Below are positions 12,181-38,611 of a stretch of 64,000 nt of DNA, in pieces. Location: assembly GCF_964656455.1 (NCBI RefSeq), contig NC_135726.1, positions 4,722,001 through 4,786,000 of the forward strand, given 5' to 3'. Origin of the DNA: Halichoerus grypus. Lineage: Eukaryota > Chordata > Mammalia > Carnivora > Phocidae. Below the pieces are notes generated by a model. It was not told where the DNA came from, searched no databases, and saw only the letters and a program-made list of their open reading frames with translations. Within the stretch, counting starts at the first letter, position 1; each line of letters starts with the position of its first letter. The position numbers and the translations under genes were made by a program.

Positions 12181-13914
12181 CTGAAATCCTCGCCGCCAAC
12201 CTCCCCACTCTCCTCCTCAATGGAGGAGCCCAGGAGACAGGGCCGGGCCTAGAAACCAGGTCAACCGGCTCGGGGTTCTGGGTCTTTTCCATTCTGACTG
12301 CTCCCTCCCACCTCTCCCTGCGCACACACCCTGATTTGGAAGAGTCTGCGGCTGGCAGAGGCCCAGGGGTTCTGGATCCTGTCCAGGCCCCTAATTGAGA
12401 GCTTCTGTGTCTCTACCACTGTGACCACATCCCTGGAAAGAGGATTTGGCGGGCCTGCGTGCGCCCCAGCAGGCCTGCCGCCTCCTGCCAGGTGGGGAGG
12501 AGCGGAGTGTCCCTCTGCGTGATCCTCGGGCTCTGGCGGGGACCGGAAGGGGCAGGCAGTGACTGGCAGAGGGAAGGTGCAGCCCGGCCTCAGCTCCCTG
12601 TGGGGCCCGGGACTGCTCCCCAGAACTGCCCTTCCTTCCCTCCAGCTGCTCAGAGTCAAGGCTGACTCCTCCTTGGTTCACACCCAAGTCATCAGCAAAC
12701 CCCACCAACGCTACCTGCAAGACCATCTGGAGTTTGACCACCTCGCACAATGTCTGCAGCTGCCAAGTCTCTGCCCTGGACTGCCACACAGCCTCCCAAC
12801 CACACAGGGCATGTGGCATCGGTCAGAACCACAGCCCATCCTCCACCCAGCTGCTGGGATGACCACACCACCCAAAGCCAGATGGTGTCCCTAGCCCTCT
12901 GATGACTTCCCTCTCGCCAGGGGTCCAAACCAGTCCTCTGTGACCTGTCCTCCTCACCCGTCTGACCTCCTCTCCCACCTCCCTGCCCTTCTGGGCTCCT
13001 CGCTGCTTTCAGCACACTCCCTCCGCAGGGCCTTTGCACTTGCTATTCCCTGGGCCGAGAATGCTCTTCCTTCAGATGTCTATGTGACCTGTTCCCTCAA
13101 CTCATTCAGGTCTCTGCTCAAATGTCTTCTCAGTGTATAAAAGGGTAACTCCCACCCTCCTTATCCAGCTGTGTTTCTCTATCTGCTCTCACCACCACTT
13201 CATGTACTACATGGGCAGCCAGGGGTCGTGGAGGAAGGATGGGAGAGACCTGGGGTCAGATTGCAGCCTGCCTTTCCGGGCAGGAAGTGGGGCCAGTACC
13301 CTGGCTGAGTCTCGAATGGGGTTAGCTGGACAGACAAACCCCGGCTAGCGGAAAAGTGTAAGTGAAAGTCAGGCGTGAACCTTCGAGAACAGTCAGGAGC
13401 CCAGTGAGGCCACAGCGTCCCTGGCTGTGGGGTGGGTGGGGAGGCGGGAATCGGGGCCTCGGGTGTCCTTGCCCTATCTGTGGTCCCTCCGCAGGCTTTG
13501 AGGCTCACGCGGTGAAGCACACGGTCTCCTGGGGGGACGTGCTCACCATATGTGAGGCTCCAGCCTGATTTCAGAGACTCTGAGTCAGGAAACCAAAGGC
13601 CTGTGTTGGTCTGCCTGACACAGAGCCAAGGTGAGAGGCCAAAGATCCAGAAGGACAGAGGCCCGAGGGCTGACCTGCCCCTGACCGCCTTCTCTCCCTG
13701 GCCCCACTGTGGCGGGTGGAGGGGGGCCGATGAGGGCCTCTCCCTGAGGAGGGTGTGGTGCTGGGAGTCGGGAGGGGTAGGCGCCCTGAGGAGAGCCCCT
13801 GAGTCTAGCTTTGATAGGGCCTGGCGACAAAGGTCAATGTCCTGTTTTGAGCAGCTTCTGCACATATGAGCGGGTATGTGCTGGGGCCGCCCACGGAGGA
13901 GCTCTGTGCGGGCG

Positions 13915-14015
13915 GGACGAGTTAGCCCATTTTACTGCTGGGGAGACTGAGGCTCAGGGGTCACAGCACTTTCCCAAGATGATACAACAGCAGGTGCAAT
14001 GCTGGGGTTCACCCA
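13915..14015 (-). repeat. MIR fragment, antisense
   Basis: CCCATTTTACTGCTGGGGAG followed by ACTGAGGCTCAGGGGTCACA is the reverse complement of the MIR core. Confidence 0.6.
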
Positions 14016-17000
14016 GGCCACATGCTTGCTCCAGGACTGGAGGGCCAGAGGGCCTAGCTGCCCCTGCTCTGGAGCCTCCTCCTCCTCTCTGGCCAAGTGA
14101 GGCCCCCACGCCAGACCCCATGGCTTCCCCGGAGAAGGCCCCGCCCCTCCTTGCCGAGGGCCCCCTCCTTACCTGGTGACAAACAGGCTGGGTGCTGCCC
14201 GGTGACCGGTGACCAGTGCTGGCTGGGGAGGAGCAGGCACGGCGCAGCTGGTCCTCCTTCAGGGGACACCCCCTCCCCTGACTTGAATGTAGCAACCGGA
14301 GAGGCCAGGCTGTCCTGTTTGTTGCATCACAGAGTCCTGAGCTGTGCTGGCTGGGGGGTCAGGAGGGGAAGCCTCAGAGCGGTGCTGCCCCGGGGGCCTG
14401 GCCGGCCCAGCTCCTCCCTCTGCGGCATCCGCAGCCTCCGGGGGACACCGCGAAAATGGGCACATCTTGCCAAGGTGAGCCCCAGGCAGGAGGGAGCTGG
14501 GTGAGAGGCCCTGCACTCGCATGCTTCGGAGCTCTGGTCTGGGGCCAGGCGCCTCCGTGTTCAGCCCAGCACCACGACCCGTGCACCTGCTCCAGGTGCA
14601 GCTTGGAGCCAAGGTCTGAGTGTCCGGAAGACTCGGTCTCCCCATCTGCGGTATGGGAGCAGGCCCAGGACACCAGGTCTGTGGGCATCCTGGGCATCTC
14701 GGACAGACAGCCCCCCAGGCCCGGGACGGGGCAGATGGCCTTCTCTACTTACCGGAATCTTCTGGACGGAGTGGCAGGAAGAGAAGCGAGCCACCGCTAA
14801 TCCCAAACTGAGGCACTGGGACCAGCAGGACCCGAGGCCTCACCATCACGCGCACAGCAGAGGGAGGAGGCTGCCCAGGGTCCGGGCTCGCCATTGCCAT
14901 TCGGAAGGGCCCACGAATCATCTCGTCCAGCATTTCCAAGCGTTTTCCCCCTGCAGCCACAGAGGAGTTTAATACACACACACAAAAAATCTCATTTGGA
15001 GTGCCAATATGAAAAATTTCAAAATGAAAGAATTCATTTACTAGCTTACATCTGTTTTATAGATTAAAATGGACGCATTTACTCAGTGTACATTCAGTAA
15101 TGGCCGCACAGCTCAGAAGGGATGACGTCCGGATGGGGACTCATATCTGGGTCCAAATAAAGCATGTCCAGCCCCTGTGGTCACCAGCAGTCCCCGGCAA
15201 TGACAAAAATGGCAGAAGACACCTGTGTGAAGCTACGGATGGCCTGTGTGTGGAGGTCAGAGATGTAACAACGATGCGTGAACACAGTCACGTCGGGGGG
15301 GCCCATCACGACGCCCGGATGTGCGGGTCGCTCGTAAACCACACCAGCACTGTGGGAAGCTACACTTGGTCCTGCAAGAAGCTCCCGGATTTCCGCTGCC
15401 GGAAGGAAAGGACTTGACAGTGAAGAGAATGTGTCTCCCCCTCACTTAATCTCTGTCAGCACCCAGCGCTCCCTCTGCTCTCCAGCAGCGTGCCTGTCGG
15501 ATGGGGCAGCACATAGCCCACCGGCCCTCACGGGGCTTTCTGATGCAAGGACATGAAACAAGAGATGTGGACGGTTTCTCTGGTCTCGGCTGGCGCCAGT
15601 GCAGGAGGTGGGTTGAGTCTGGAGGGATGGAGGTGCCGCGTGTTGGCTGATCAATCTCTCTGGCATGCTAGCCATCCGGGAGGCCCTCCAAGGTGCCCCC
15701 TGCCCGGGGCTGTTCTCGGTACTTCACACCCCCCTTTAGAAGATCAGCCATCAGCTGCTTCCCTAGAGGGGGCTGGCTGCATGATCCTGAGGTCTTGGGC
15801 TAAAATCTTCACGTTTAGTGGCGAGACTGACGCGAGGATCACACATACTGGGAAGGAAGGGTTTGGGATGTCCGGTGCTTGTTTCGACAAGCCTGCCCGT
15901 TTCCGTGGCTGCACAGTACCAAGGGAGAGCTGAGTCATGCAGATAAAAGGCTGCAAAGGACTAGTTTTAGACTGTTCTCCCAGTGTGTGCTTCAACTGAG
16001 CAGATGTGGGGCCAGCTTGGGTCTGTTGAGGGCTCAACAAGACCGAGAGTCCCCCGTCCCACAGGCGGACAGGTTGGTGGCTCCAATGCGCTAAGATCTG
16101 ATACATTACATTTATGGATAGGCTGGTTTTGCGGCAGTTAAGAAGTTATAAATATGAGTTTTAAGAAGTTTAATGAAGAATTTGTGGAGCTCCAAAAGGT
16201 GCAGAGAGCCTGGACGGTCCCCCCAACATCACTGTGCTCAGGGGTCAGCAGGTTGCCCCGGGGAGCTGCCCATCTCCTGTCCACCGAGGGCACTTCCTCT
16301 GGCCAGGACGCCTGGTTCCGAGTCCTTCCTGCCCGTGGCTCTCCTTCTGGTCCTCGTCCCTATCGCGAGGCTCTCAAGAACACACCTGGAGAACCTGCCT
16401 TCGACGAGCCCGAAGGGGAAGTTCACTTTGTGTGTGTGTGTTCCCAAAGTGTGAGATGGGTGCTAATCTGCTGGCTCTTGGACAGAGCAAGGACCTCACT
16501 GAATCCTTTCGCAGTTCTTGTTCTTTCAAAAGTCTTTTGGGGACTTTGTGAGTCTGCTTGGTGTCTAGTCTACCTGGAATCCTCCCTGGCATTTACTCAC
16601 CTCTTTCTTGGGAGGGGAGGGAGGGAGAGGGAAGACAGCTATGTCTAACTAGGATTTAAGAATACTGTTTTTTTTTTTTCTTTTTTTTATTGCATTATTT
16701 GTGCTCTGCACTTCTACTTGTGGACAGGAAATACTGAGTTTTTATTTATGGCAATGATATAAAAAGTCACGATGGTCACCAAATGACTGCAGTTTGGGGC
16801 CACGGCTCCTAAATTTAGCAGGATTTGTGATCTGGGCTCCATGCCTGAACCAAAAGTCATGTCCTCAGTTGGCCCAAGTGGAGACTCACCTAAGGGACTG
16901 GAGAGGGGATCCTCTGGGACAAATGACCCCACTCTTCCTCCCCTGTCAATGACCTTGATTCTGCATCGGGACCCAAGGAGCTTGCGGTGGGACCACCTTG

Positions 17001-20000
17001 GGAAAACTGAGAGAGCAGCAGGCTTGGACGGCTCCGGGTCATGCAGCGGCCCTGAGTGTTGTTCCTCAGGCCTTGTGAGAGAAAGGGGGCTTGCTGTGTG
17101 GGATCTGGGCGCAGGTCTAGTACCTGGGTCACTGCTTAAGAGCTGAGATTGAGTGCCGGAGTCCCCGGAAAGGAAGAGGCCGCACCGCCATCTAGTGGCA
17201 CACAGGGTGGACGGCGCCCGAGATCCGCGCATTCCAGGCGCAGAAGCATTTTTAGCACCGGAAGGCATCTCTGACCTCCAGTGACAGTGGCCCAAGGCAG
17301 AACAGGGATTTGCGGCTCCTTGCCTCTCCAGTCACGGCCTGTCCCCATCCAAGGGAGCCGCCACATCTCTGAGGAGCTTGCTGTGCGCAGGCACTGTGCT
17401 GGGCCCCTCACCTGCTCCTCTGGTCCAACCTCTCAGGCGGCCCCAGGAGGGCCCGCAGAGCCATCAGCACGGAGCGCAGGCCTGCCTTCACAGCCAGGTG
17501 GCGGGATCTGGGGACACCGTCTGGCCCGGGAGAGGGGGGACTATGGAGGAGAAGTGTCTTTTTAATCTCCCTGTGTTTAAAGAGAAGTCTCAGGGGGCAC
17601 AGCGGCGCGGGAAGAGCAGGGGCTCCCGAGCTGGCCCCTCACCCTCTGCCCTCCTCGGTGTCCCCAGCTCTCAGACGGGGACAGTCGTGCTCCTTTACAG
17701 GCTGCCCCGGGGTCTCCATTCATCATTCCAAGCCAAGGCCCAGGTCACCCCTGCAGGGAAGGGCACTCACCAAGGGCGGCTGGGATTATGGTTCCTGGGC
17801 AGGAACTGGATTTGGAGGAAGCGGCTCCCGTGGGTCCCAGTGGGAAGGAGGGCTGTGTCCCCATGTCACACAGTGCCCTGGGGCAGGACTCCGTGGGGGA
17901 GAGCCAGGGCCGAGGGCCAAGCCCTGCCAGAAAGACCCTGCCTATATGGAGATGTGAGGCTTTGGGCCAGGAGCAGAGCAGGGTGAGGAGTGTCCCTCTG
18001 CAGGGGGCTGCACTGGAGGTGACCCTGGGAGCCCCGGGGGACCTGCAGCCCAGCCCATGGCAGGAGCTGTGCCAAGCTGCTGGAAAAACCAAGTGGGACC
18101 CCTGCCCTCAGGGAGCTTCTATCTAGGGGGAGACACATGCTCGTGCAGCCACCCACACACGTGCGTCATTGGCAGGGGGGCACAGAAGGGACTGTGCAAA
18201 CCCAGACACTTCTGAGAGAGAGGTTGTCTGAGCCCATTCCAATCGCCAGGCCAACAAAGCCCTGATAGCAACGGAATGCCTGGAAGAGCACACCCCACGT
18301 GCCCCCTCCCCTGCCCCCGACCATGCTGAACACACACTGCCCTCACCCATGACCTCGCGCTCCTGCCTGTTCCGCACGTACCACCACCCCCAGACCTCTC
18401 TGTAAAACCCTAGATGTCTGTCTTGTGGGTGGAGAAGGGAGTTGTTAAGGCTTGAGCCCACGCCCCGCTGCCGGCACCCGACATAAATGTCCGTCCTTGA
18501 GTTATTGGCTTCTCTTGTGACGATTTAATTCGAGTTTGTTCGGCAACGGTGTTGGCAACCCCGGCCCGGGGCTCTGCTTCTAATTCGCCCAGCCCCTCGG
18601 GGTCCCCCGGCTGGAGCACCAGGCCTGGCCTGTGGGTTAGCAGCTGGGAGAAATGGCTAACAACAGGACACTTGTCTTCCACCTCGGGAGAGCCCTGCCC
18701 AGGACCCCGCCCCCTAGCCAGATCCTCTGTGTCCCGCCCGACGTGCCCTGTCCTTCCTCGCCCGCCCAGCTGCCCTTCTGCCAGGTGGCTGGGCGCCTCC
18801 TCTCTGAGGCTCTGCTCGAGCTGTCGCCCTGGCAGTCCCAGCTCCTCCCTCACCAGCTACTCAGTCCTCCCAGAGCTCAGTTTCCTCAGCAGTAAATCAG
18901 AAACATCCTCAGGCCTCATGGTCGGGAGGTGAGGAGAACTACAGGACCAGAGCACAGATAAATGCTCTTTCTTCCTCCTTTTCTGGATGACAGGAAATTA
19001 GCTAGGTGAGAAATGCAAATGCCATTTGGAAAAAGACAAAAAACAAGGGCAAGAAAGAGCCACGGGGTCCCCTCTATCAACTTAGCTAAATTGCAAAGAA
19101 TGCAGAAACTGTCTGTGGTGGGTGGAAATCACCCGGCAGCTGTCTGTTCTAAGAATAGATCCAAAAGGACCTCATATTCCAATGAGGGCTTTAGAATCCA
19201 ATTAAAAATCAGAGAGATGTTCCCTCCATTTAAATTTTAAACATACTTTACACTTAATTTCAAACAAAGCCCAGGAAAAGCCGATCTTTGCAAAAATGTT
19301 AGGAGAGTCCTCCTCCCTACCTTTTAAGCCACATACAGAATCAGGAGAAAGCAGCCCCCTCTGGCTGGAGCGTTAACGCCCCCAAGCCCAAGGGAGGGCG
19401 GAGCTGTGCAGTCCTGAGTGAGAAGGGCAGAGGGAGGGAGGGCAGGGAGGACAGGAGAGGCGAGGGAGAGGGAGGGATAGCGCGCCGGAGGGGAAAGAAC
19501 AGGCAGGCACCAGTGATGCCCGCCTGTGCGGTGCAGAGTGCAAGTTCCTGCCCCTTTTCCTCCGGGAACAGTCACCTTTAGGAATCGTGAACAGAAGCCA
19601 GAAAACCGCCCAACACTCTAAATTTCCGAATACGGGGAAGAGGATGGAGAACCTCTTCTATCCCGGTGAACATGACGGTGGTCATTCCTCTAGGCTTCTC
19701 AGCAGCCCTGAAGTGCCTGTGCGCTGTGGTTACCCCAGTTAGATGGGGAGACTGAGGCAAGGTGAGGGTAGGTGGCTCCAGCTGTCGGACCACGTGCTGC
19801 CTTTCAGGACAGAAAGGGGCCTGTGCACAAGTCTGAGCAGGTCGGCCCCAAGTCTATTAGCACGCCCGAATCGTAATTAATCCCATTTCCAGCAGAGCCC
19901 AGGCCTGGGCCTGTGGGGAAACCCTTGTGGTTGGGATGGAGCTGGGGGTGTGTCTGAACCACCGACCTCAAAGCAGGGAGGCCATGGGAGAGGAGCTTGG

Positions 20001-20660
20001 ACCAGCAGCTCGAGGGGGAGGGGGGCCGAGCCTCTCCTGAGATGGGATCTGAAACGTGGGCTGGGGGACACGGGTGAGGAGCAGGCTCTGTGGTTGGGAG
20101 GAGCACAGCTTCAGCCCTGAATCTGGAACGCTATGGAAACGAAGGACAAATTATTGAGCACCTACTGTGAGCTGCCCTACCGTGGGCACTTTAACAGAAG
20201 ACACTGTGGTCCGAGTGGTTGCCCCGGGTCCGCTGAGAGCACGTGGGACGGAGCCCAGGTCTGGGAGACAGCACCTATACCTGAAGCCACAGTGTCCCCC
20301 TTGCAACAATGTCAGCTGGGCAGTGGGGGCTCACCAGTGGGCGGCAAACTCAACGCCAGGATCCAGGAACCCGCTGCTGCCTCCCAAACTCGCTGCTGCC
20401 ACAGTCCTTGCGCAAAGGATGCTGTAAGGGCACCTGGGCAGTCTGATCATCGCTCAGAGGAAGGGGGAGCTGGGCCGTGCCAGCCGCCCCTGCCCTGCTA
20501 GGAGCCGCGGTAAGTGTGGCGAGTGCACAAACAACAGGGTTTCCTGTGACCTAAGTGGTGTGAGGTGAGTTTTGGCTCAGTGCAGCACAATACGGCAGCC
20601 CAGCTCCCTCCCGTCAGTGATGTGGACTGATCCGTGGAGATGAGATACTCGTCTACCCAC

Positions 20661-21008
20661 ATCCATCCCTCCCTGGCTGTCTGGGCTGCTGGGACGAAAT
20701 AACGACCGAGTGGCCTATAAACAGCAGGGATTTACTGTTGGCAGCTCTGGAGGCCGGAAATCCAAGATCAGGGTGCCAGCACGGGCGGGGGCGGGCCCTC
20801 TTCCGGGCACAGACACTTTGTAACCTCACAGGGTGGAAGGCGCCAGGGGGCTCTGTGGGGCCTCTTGTGGAGGGCACTCATCCCACTCACGAGGACCCCA
20901 CCCTCATGCCCTAATCACCCCCTAAGTCCCCACCTCCTAATGCCCTCACCTTTGGGGGAGAGGGGTCCAAGGTATGAACTCGGGGGGTCCAACATTCAGA
21001 CCACAGCC
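20661..21008 (-). mobile_element. MaLR (MLT1/MST-type) LTR fragment, antisense
   Basis: CTGGGCTGCTGGGACGAAAT, then GTGGCCTATAAACAGCAGGG, GGCAGCTCTGGAGGCCGGAA, CCACCTCCTAATGCCCTCAC and CAACATTCAGACCACAGC follow the reverse-complement MaLR LTR consensus in order over about 350 bases. Confidence 0.7.
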
Positions 21009-21214
21009 CCCTCCGCATCCCGGCCCCAGCCAGCCGGCCCATCTCACAGGGCACCTGCTAAACCACCGTAAGAAGTCACGAGATGAGGCCTGACAAGAAA
21101 GCAAGCTCACGGAGTGTGGGGGGAGCCGGGTGACAGGCACACAGGTTCGTTTGACTATCTGTCCGCTTCTGTGTCTTTGGTTTGAAAACGTCCACAATCA
21201 GAGGCTACATAAAG

Positions 21215-21430
21215 AGAGAAGGTGTGAAGCGTGCGCGTGCACGCGCGGGCAGGGGCTGTTCAGGGCGGCGGCCACACCGCAGCAGCTCACGCGTGAACCC
21301 TTCCCCAGCTCCTCGGCGCTGGCCCCGGGCCCGGAGGGGCTCCAGAGCCCAGGCGCGGTCGGGACGGGAGCTCAGAGCCGGGCCAAGCGGCACCGGACCG
21401 TTTGCACCAGGATTCAGAGCAAGAGACACT
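21215..21430. other. CpG-rich cluster downstream of MLYCD
   Basis: About 200 bases unusually dense in CG, opening with the alternating purine-pyrimidine run GTGCGCGTGCACGCGCGGGC (about 21231-21250). It lies about 400 bases past the MLYCD poly(A) signal. There is no gene model for it. Confidence 0.5.
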
Positions 21431-21799
21431 TCCAGGCGTGACCACCGGCCCAGCGCCGGTTATCAGGCAATAAGCCCCACGCAGCAGGTGATACGGAAGG
21501 AGCAGGGTCGAGTGTGGAGGACGAAGAGCGTGCAAGGCCCGGGGACCTGTCTGCGGGAGTGACAGCAGCGGGGCCGTGCACGCAGGCCCCCCGCCCCCCG
21601 CCGGCCCGGCTGCCCACAGCTCAGCTGCTGTGTCACACGCATTCCAGCCCCGAGGTCTCGGCTCCCCGAGGCGGCCACCACGCCGTCTTACATCGCTCAC
21701 TGCTTCACACGGCAAGCTCGCTCGGCACGCTCAGGTTCTTCATGAACCTGGGTCTCTGAAATCCTAACGTCTACCGTCCAATTCAAGCCCCACGCGACA

Positions 21800-22355
21800 C
21801 CACCTCGTGTGCTCAATGATTTAATTTAGGAAACCTGGTGCAGTCATGAACATTTCCCTACATTCGGATCTCCAAAACTTTGAGTACCGTGTAGCACAGC
21901 CCTCTACCTCTTTGTCGTGAGTGGAGAGAAACGGCTAAGACAACCATGGCTGAGTTATGTTCTAAGCTTGAAGGAAAATCTGCTCTCACCTGGGCCAGCG
22001 GCCCGGGGCCCGGTGAGGCTGGCCGGTCTACCCTGGGACGACAGCCAGCAGAGGCTCTAGAGCTTTCTGAAGGTGGGGCACCACAGCACCGCCTCGGGCA
22101 GGGAGCCAGGCCGCTCTCGGGGCGGGGGGGAGGGTGTCCCCACCCAGTGCACGTCCAGCCCCCCAGCATCTGGCGGCAGCCTGCACTCTTGCAACGGAAG
22201 TCAGGGCACAGCCTCCCGGTGTGACCCTGCTGTGGGCCAGAGAACACGCTCTCACCCTGCTTGACTAAAAAAGCTCCTTTCGACGCATAACCCTCCCTGA
22301 CCCATCCAGAAAAATCCTCCTTCTCTGGGTCGGGGACGTCTGCTTTGGGACAGGT
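21800..22355 (-). other. MLYCD: MLYCD 3' untranslated region (inferred)
   Basis: The stretch between the TAA stop and the ATTAAA signal is about 530 bases with no interspersed repeat that I recognise. No other AATAAA or ATTAAA on the minus strand lies between the stop and 21825. A short 3' UTR of this size fits the roughly 2 kb human transcript. The exact cleavage point is an estimate of 10-25 bases past the signal. Confidence 0.65.
21820..21825 (-). terminator. MLYCD: Probable MLYCD poly(A) signal ATTAAA
   Basis: TTTAAT on the plus strand reads ATTAAA on the minus strand, 531 bases after the stop codon. About 10-40 bases further downstream the minus strand is G/T-rich (ACACGAGGTGGTGTCGCGTG), as expected of a downstream element. 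ATTAAA is the commonest variant of AATAAA. It is the only candidate in this interval. Confidence 0.62.
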
Positions 22356-37157
<14,802 letters not shown>

Positions 37158-37200
37158 GGTAGCGCGCGGCAGCCGCTCGGGGGACGCCGGCGCCGCGGGG

Positions 37201-37214
37201 CTTCCGGCTTCCGG
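37201..37214 (-). promoter_or_regulatory. Tandem ETS (GABP/NRF-2-type) motifs
   Basis: CTTCCGGCTTCCGG on the plus strand gives two head-to-tail CCGGAAG cores on the minus strand, 44-57 bases upstream of the ATG. Paired GGAA cores are the known preferred arrangement for GABP (NRF-2), a regulator of many genes for mitochondrial proteins. Motif and spacing are seen; binding is inferred. Confidence 0.55.
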
Positions 37215-37264
37215 CGCGCGCCGGCCTCATTAGTCGAGGCCGAGGGGGGCGGGTGGAACGGTGG

Positions 37265-37269
37265 CCAAT
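37265..37269 (+). promoter_or_regulatory. CCAAT box (NF-Y type)
   Basis: GGCCAATCGG at 37263-37272 holds CCAAT on the plus strand, so ATTGG on the MLYCD strand, about 110 bases upstream of the ATG. The flanking bases (purine before, C/G after) suit NF-Y, which works in either orientation. Confidence 0.5.
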
Positions 37270-37317
37270 CGGAAGGCAGGGCGGGGGGCGGGGCGGAGCG
37301 CGGCGCGGGGCCAAGTG

Positions 37318-37330
37318 AGGCCAAAGGTCA
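37318..37330 (+). promoter_or_regulatory. DR1 nuclear-receptor element (PPRE / HNF4-like)
   Basis: AGGCCA-A-AGGTCA: two direct half-sites one base apart, 161 bases upstream of the MLYCD ATG. This fits the PPAR-RXR consensus AGGNCA A AGGTCA without mismatch and also suits HNF4 and COUP-TF. MLYCD expression is known to respond to PPAR-alpha in rodent heart and liver, which makes the site plausible. A single further AGGTCA half-site lies in inverse orientation at about 37433-37438. Confidence 0.6.
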
Positions 37331-37343
37331 CTGTGCTGGGGAG

Positions 37344-37430
37344 ATGCGGGCGGGGCGGCGATGCGGGCGGGGCGGGGCTGCGGGCGGGGCGGGGCGGGGC
37401 TGCGGGCGGGGCGGGGCTGCGGGCGTGCCC
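37344..37430 (+). repeat. GC-box minisatellite upstream of MLYCD
   Basis: About five tandem units of 17-22 bases built on TGCGGGCGGGGCGGGGC, varying in the number of GGGGC blocks. The last unit degenerates to TGCGGGCGTGCCC. It contains many overlapping Sp1-type GGGCGGGG boxes and runs of G spaced for G-quadruplex formation on the plus strand. It lies 187-273 bases upstream of the ATG, between the DR1 element and an AGGTCA half-site. Confidence 0.75.
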
Positions 37431-37852
37431 TGTGACCTGGCCACCCAAAGTCACCGTTTCGGTCGCCACCCTCTTGCCCCACCGCGTACGCGCCTCCCCT
37501 GCCCTTAGACTCGAGCTCTGCTACCGCGAGGTGCATCCGAGTCACCTGGGGGAACGTGCGACGCCTGCGGATTCCTGGTCCCTCGTGTCTGAGGAGAAGC
37601 CTGGGAATCTGTGTGCTTACCAAGTGTCCCTGGTGGTAGTTCTCTGGCAGGGTAGCCTTTGTCTTAAGTCGTGCCTAGGCGATCTCAAATCGTTGCCAGG
37701 GTCTGATTATACAAGATGCCTCCCAGAGGTGCAGCTCTCCTCTCTCCTGAGCTCGGGACCCAGGTCGCCAGCAGCCTGCTGGAGAAATTTTCATGGACGC
37801 GGCAAATGGGGCGCTCCCCACCATCTTAGTCCCCAGCCTGTCCCTCCTTCCT

Positions 37853-38052
37853 TTTTTTTAAAGATTTATTTGAGAGAGAGAGAAAGCAAGCGAGAGTGCG
37901 CCAGGAGAGGAGGGAGAGGGAGAATCCCAAGTAGAGGCTCCCCCCCCACCATGAAGCAGGAGGCGAGGTTCTATCTAACAACCCCGAGATCATGATCTGA
38001 GCTGACACCAAGAGTTGGATGCTCAACCAACTGAGCCACCCAGGTGCCCCTC
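37853..38052 (-). mobile_element. CAN-SINE, full length, with target-site duplication
   Basis: Tail TTTTTTAAAGATTTATTTGA, head ending GAGCCACCCAGGTGCCCC (reverse complement). It is flanked by TCCCTCCTTCCT at 37841-37852 and 38053-38064, a 12-base duplication. Confidence 0.92.
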
Positions 38053-38466
38053 TCCCTCCTTCCTAAATTCATTTAACAGAGTGTTTATTAACCACCTGCT
38101 AAGTGCCGGGTCTTGTACTAGGCATGGAGATAAAATAATGAGCTAGGTAGACCAGATGGTGGTACCCTATGGAGTTTACAGTCCAATGAAGAGGATAACC
38201 TAACTACAAACTGAATGGTGCGAAGAAGGAAATAGGGAGCGTGCAGTGACATGATCTAGCAGGGATGGGGTGGACTTTCCACTGTGACCAGGGTGAGCAG
38301 GAAAGTCTCTGAGGAGGTGACATTTAAGCTGAGACCAGAAGCTAGTTATGGTTTGGGGGGGCGGGGCGGGGATGAGCTGACCTATTCATTTTTCCAAGTT
38401 CAAAAGCACAGTTTTATAACCTCTGCCCTGCCCTTCATCCCACATGTAAGGTTTAGTGATCTCTAC

Positions 38467-38611
38467 TTTTTTTAAAAAAGAAGATTTTATTTATTTGACA
38501 GAGAGAACACAAGTGGGTGGAAGGGCAGAGGGAGAAGCAGGCTGAGCAGGGAGCCTGATGCCGGACTCCATCCCAGGACTCTGGGATCAAGACTTGAGCG
38601 GAAGGCAGATA
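38467..38611 (-). mobile_element. CAN-SINE, head truncated
   Basis: AGATTTTATTTATTTGACAG, GAAGCAGGCTGAGCAGGGAG and GGGATCAAGACTTGAGCGGA. Similarity stops near 38611 before the tRNA-like head. Confidence 0.85.

Larger units (their letters stand above)
8273..20660. other. GC-rich intergenic DNA downstream of MLYCD, no gene recognised
   Basis: A long region with no exon that I can support on either strand. It contains scattered old repeats listed separately (old L1 near 9755-9930, MER20-like near 10925-11040, MIR near 12000-12180 and 13915-14015) and G-runs (10692-10706). A T-rich tract lies at 16670-16690 and a purine-rich stretch at 19430-19490. No CAN-SINE is present. Confidence 0.6.

Noticed and set aside
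1..21799. OSGIN1 expected downstream of MLYCD by human gene order
   Set aside because: I looked for its conserved dinucleotide-binding and other motifs on the minus strand and saw none. It is probably beyond the left edge.
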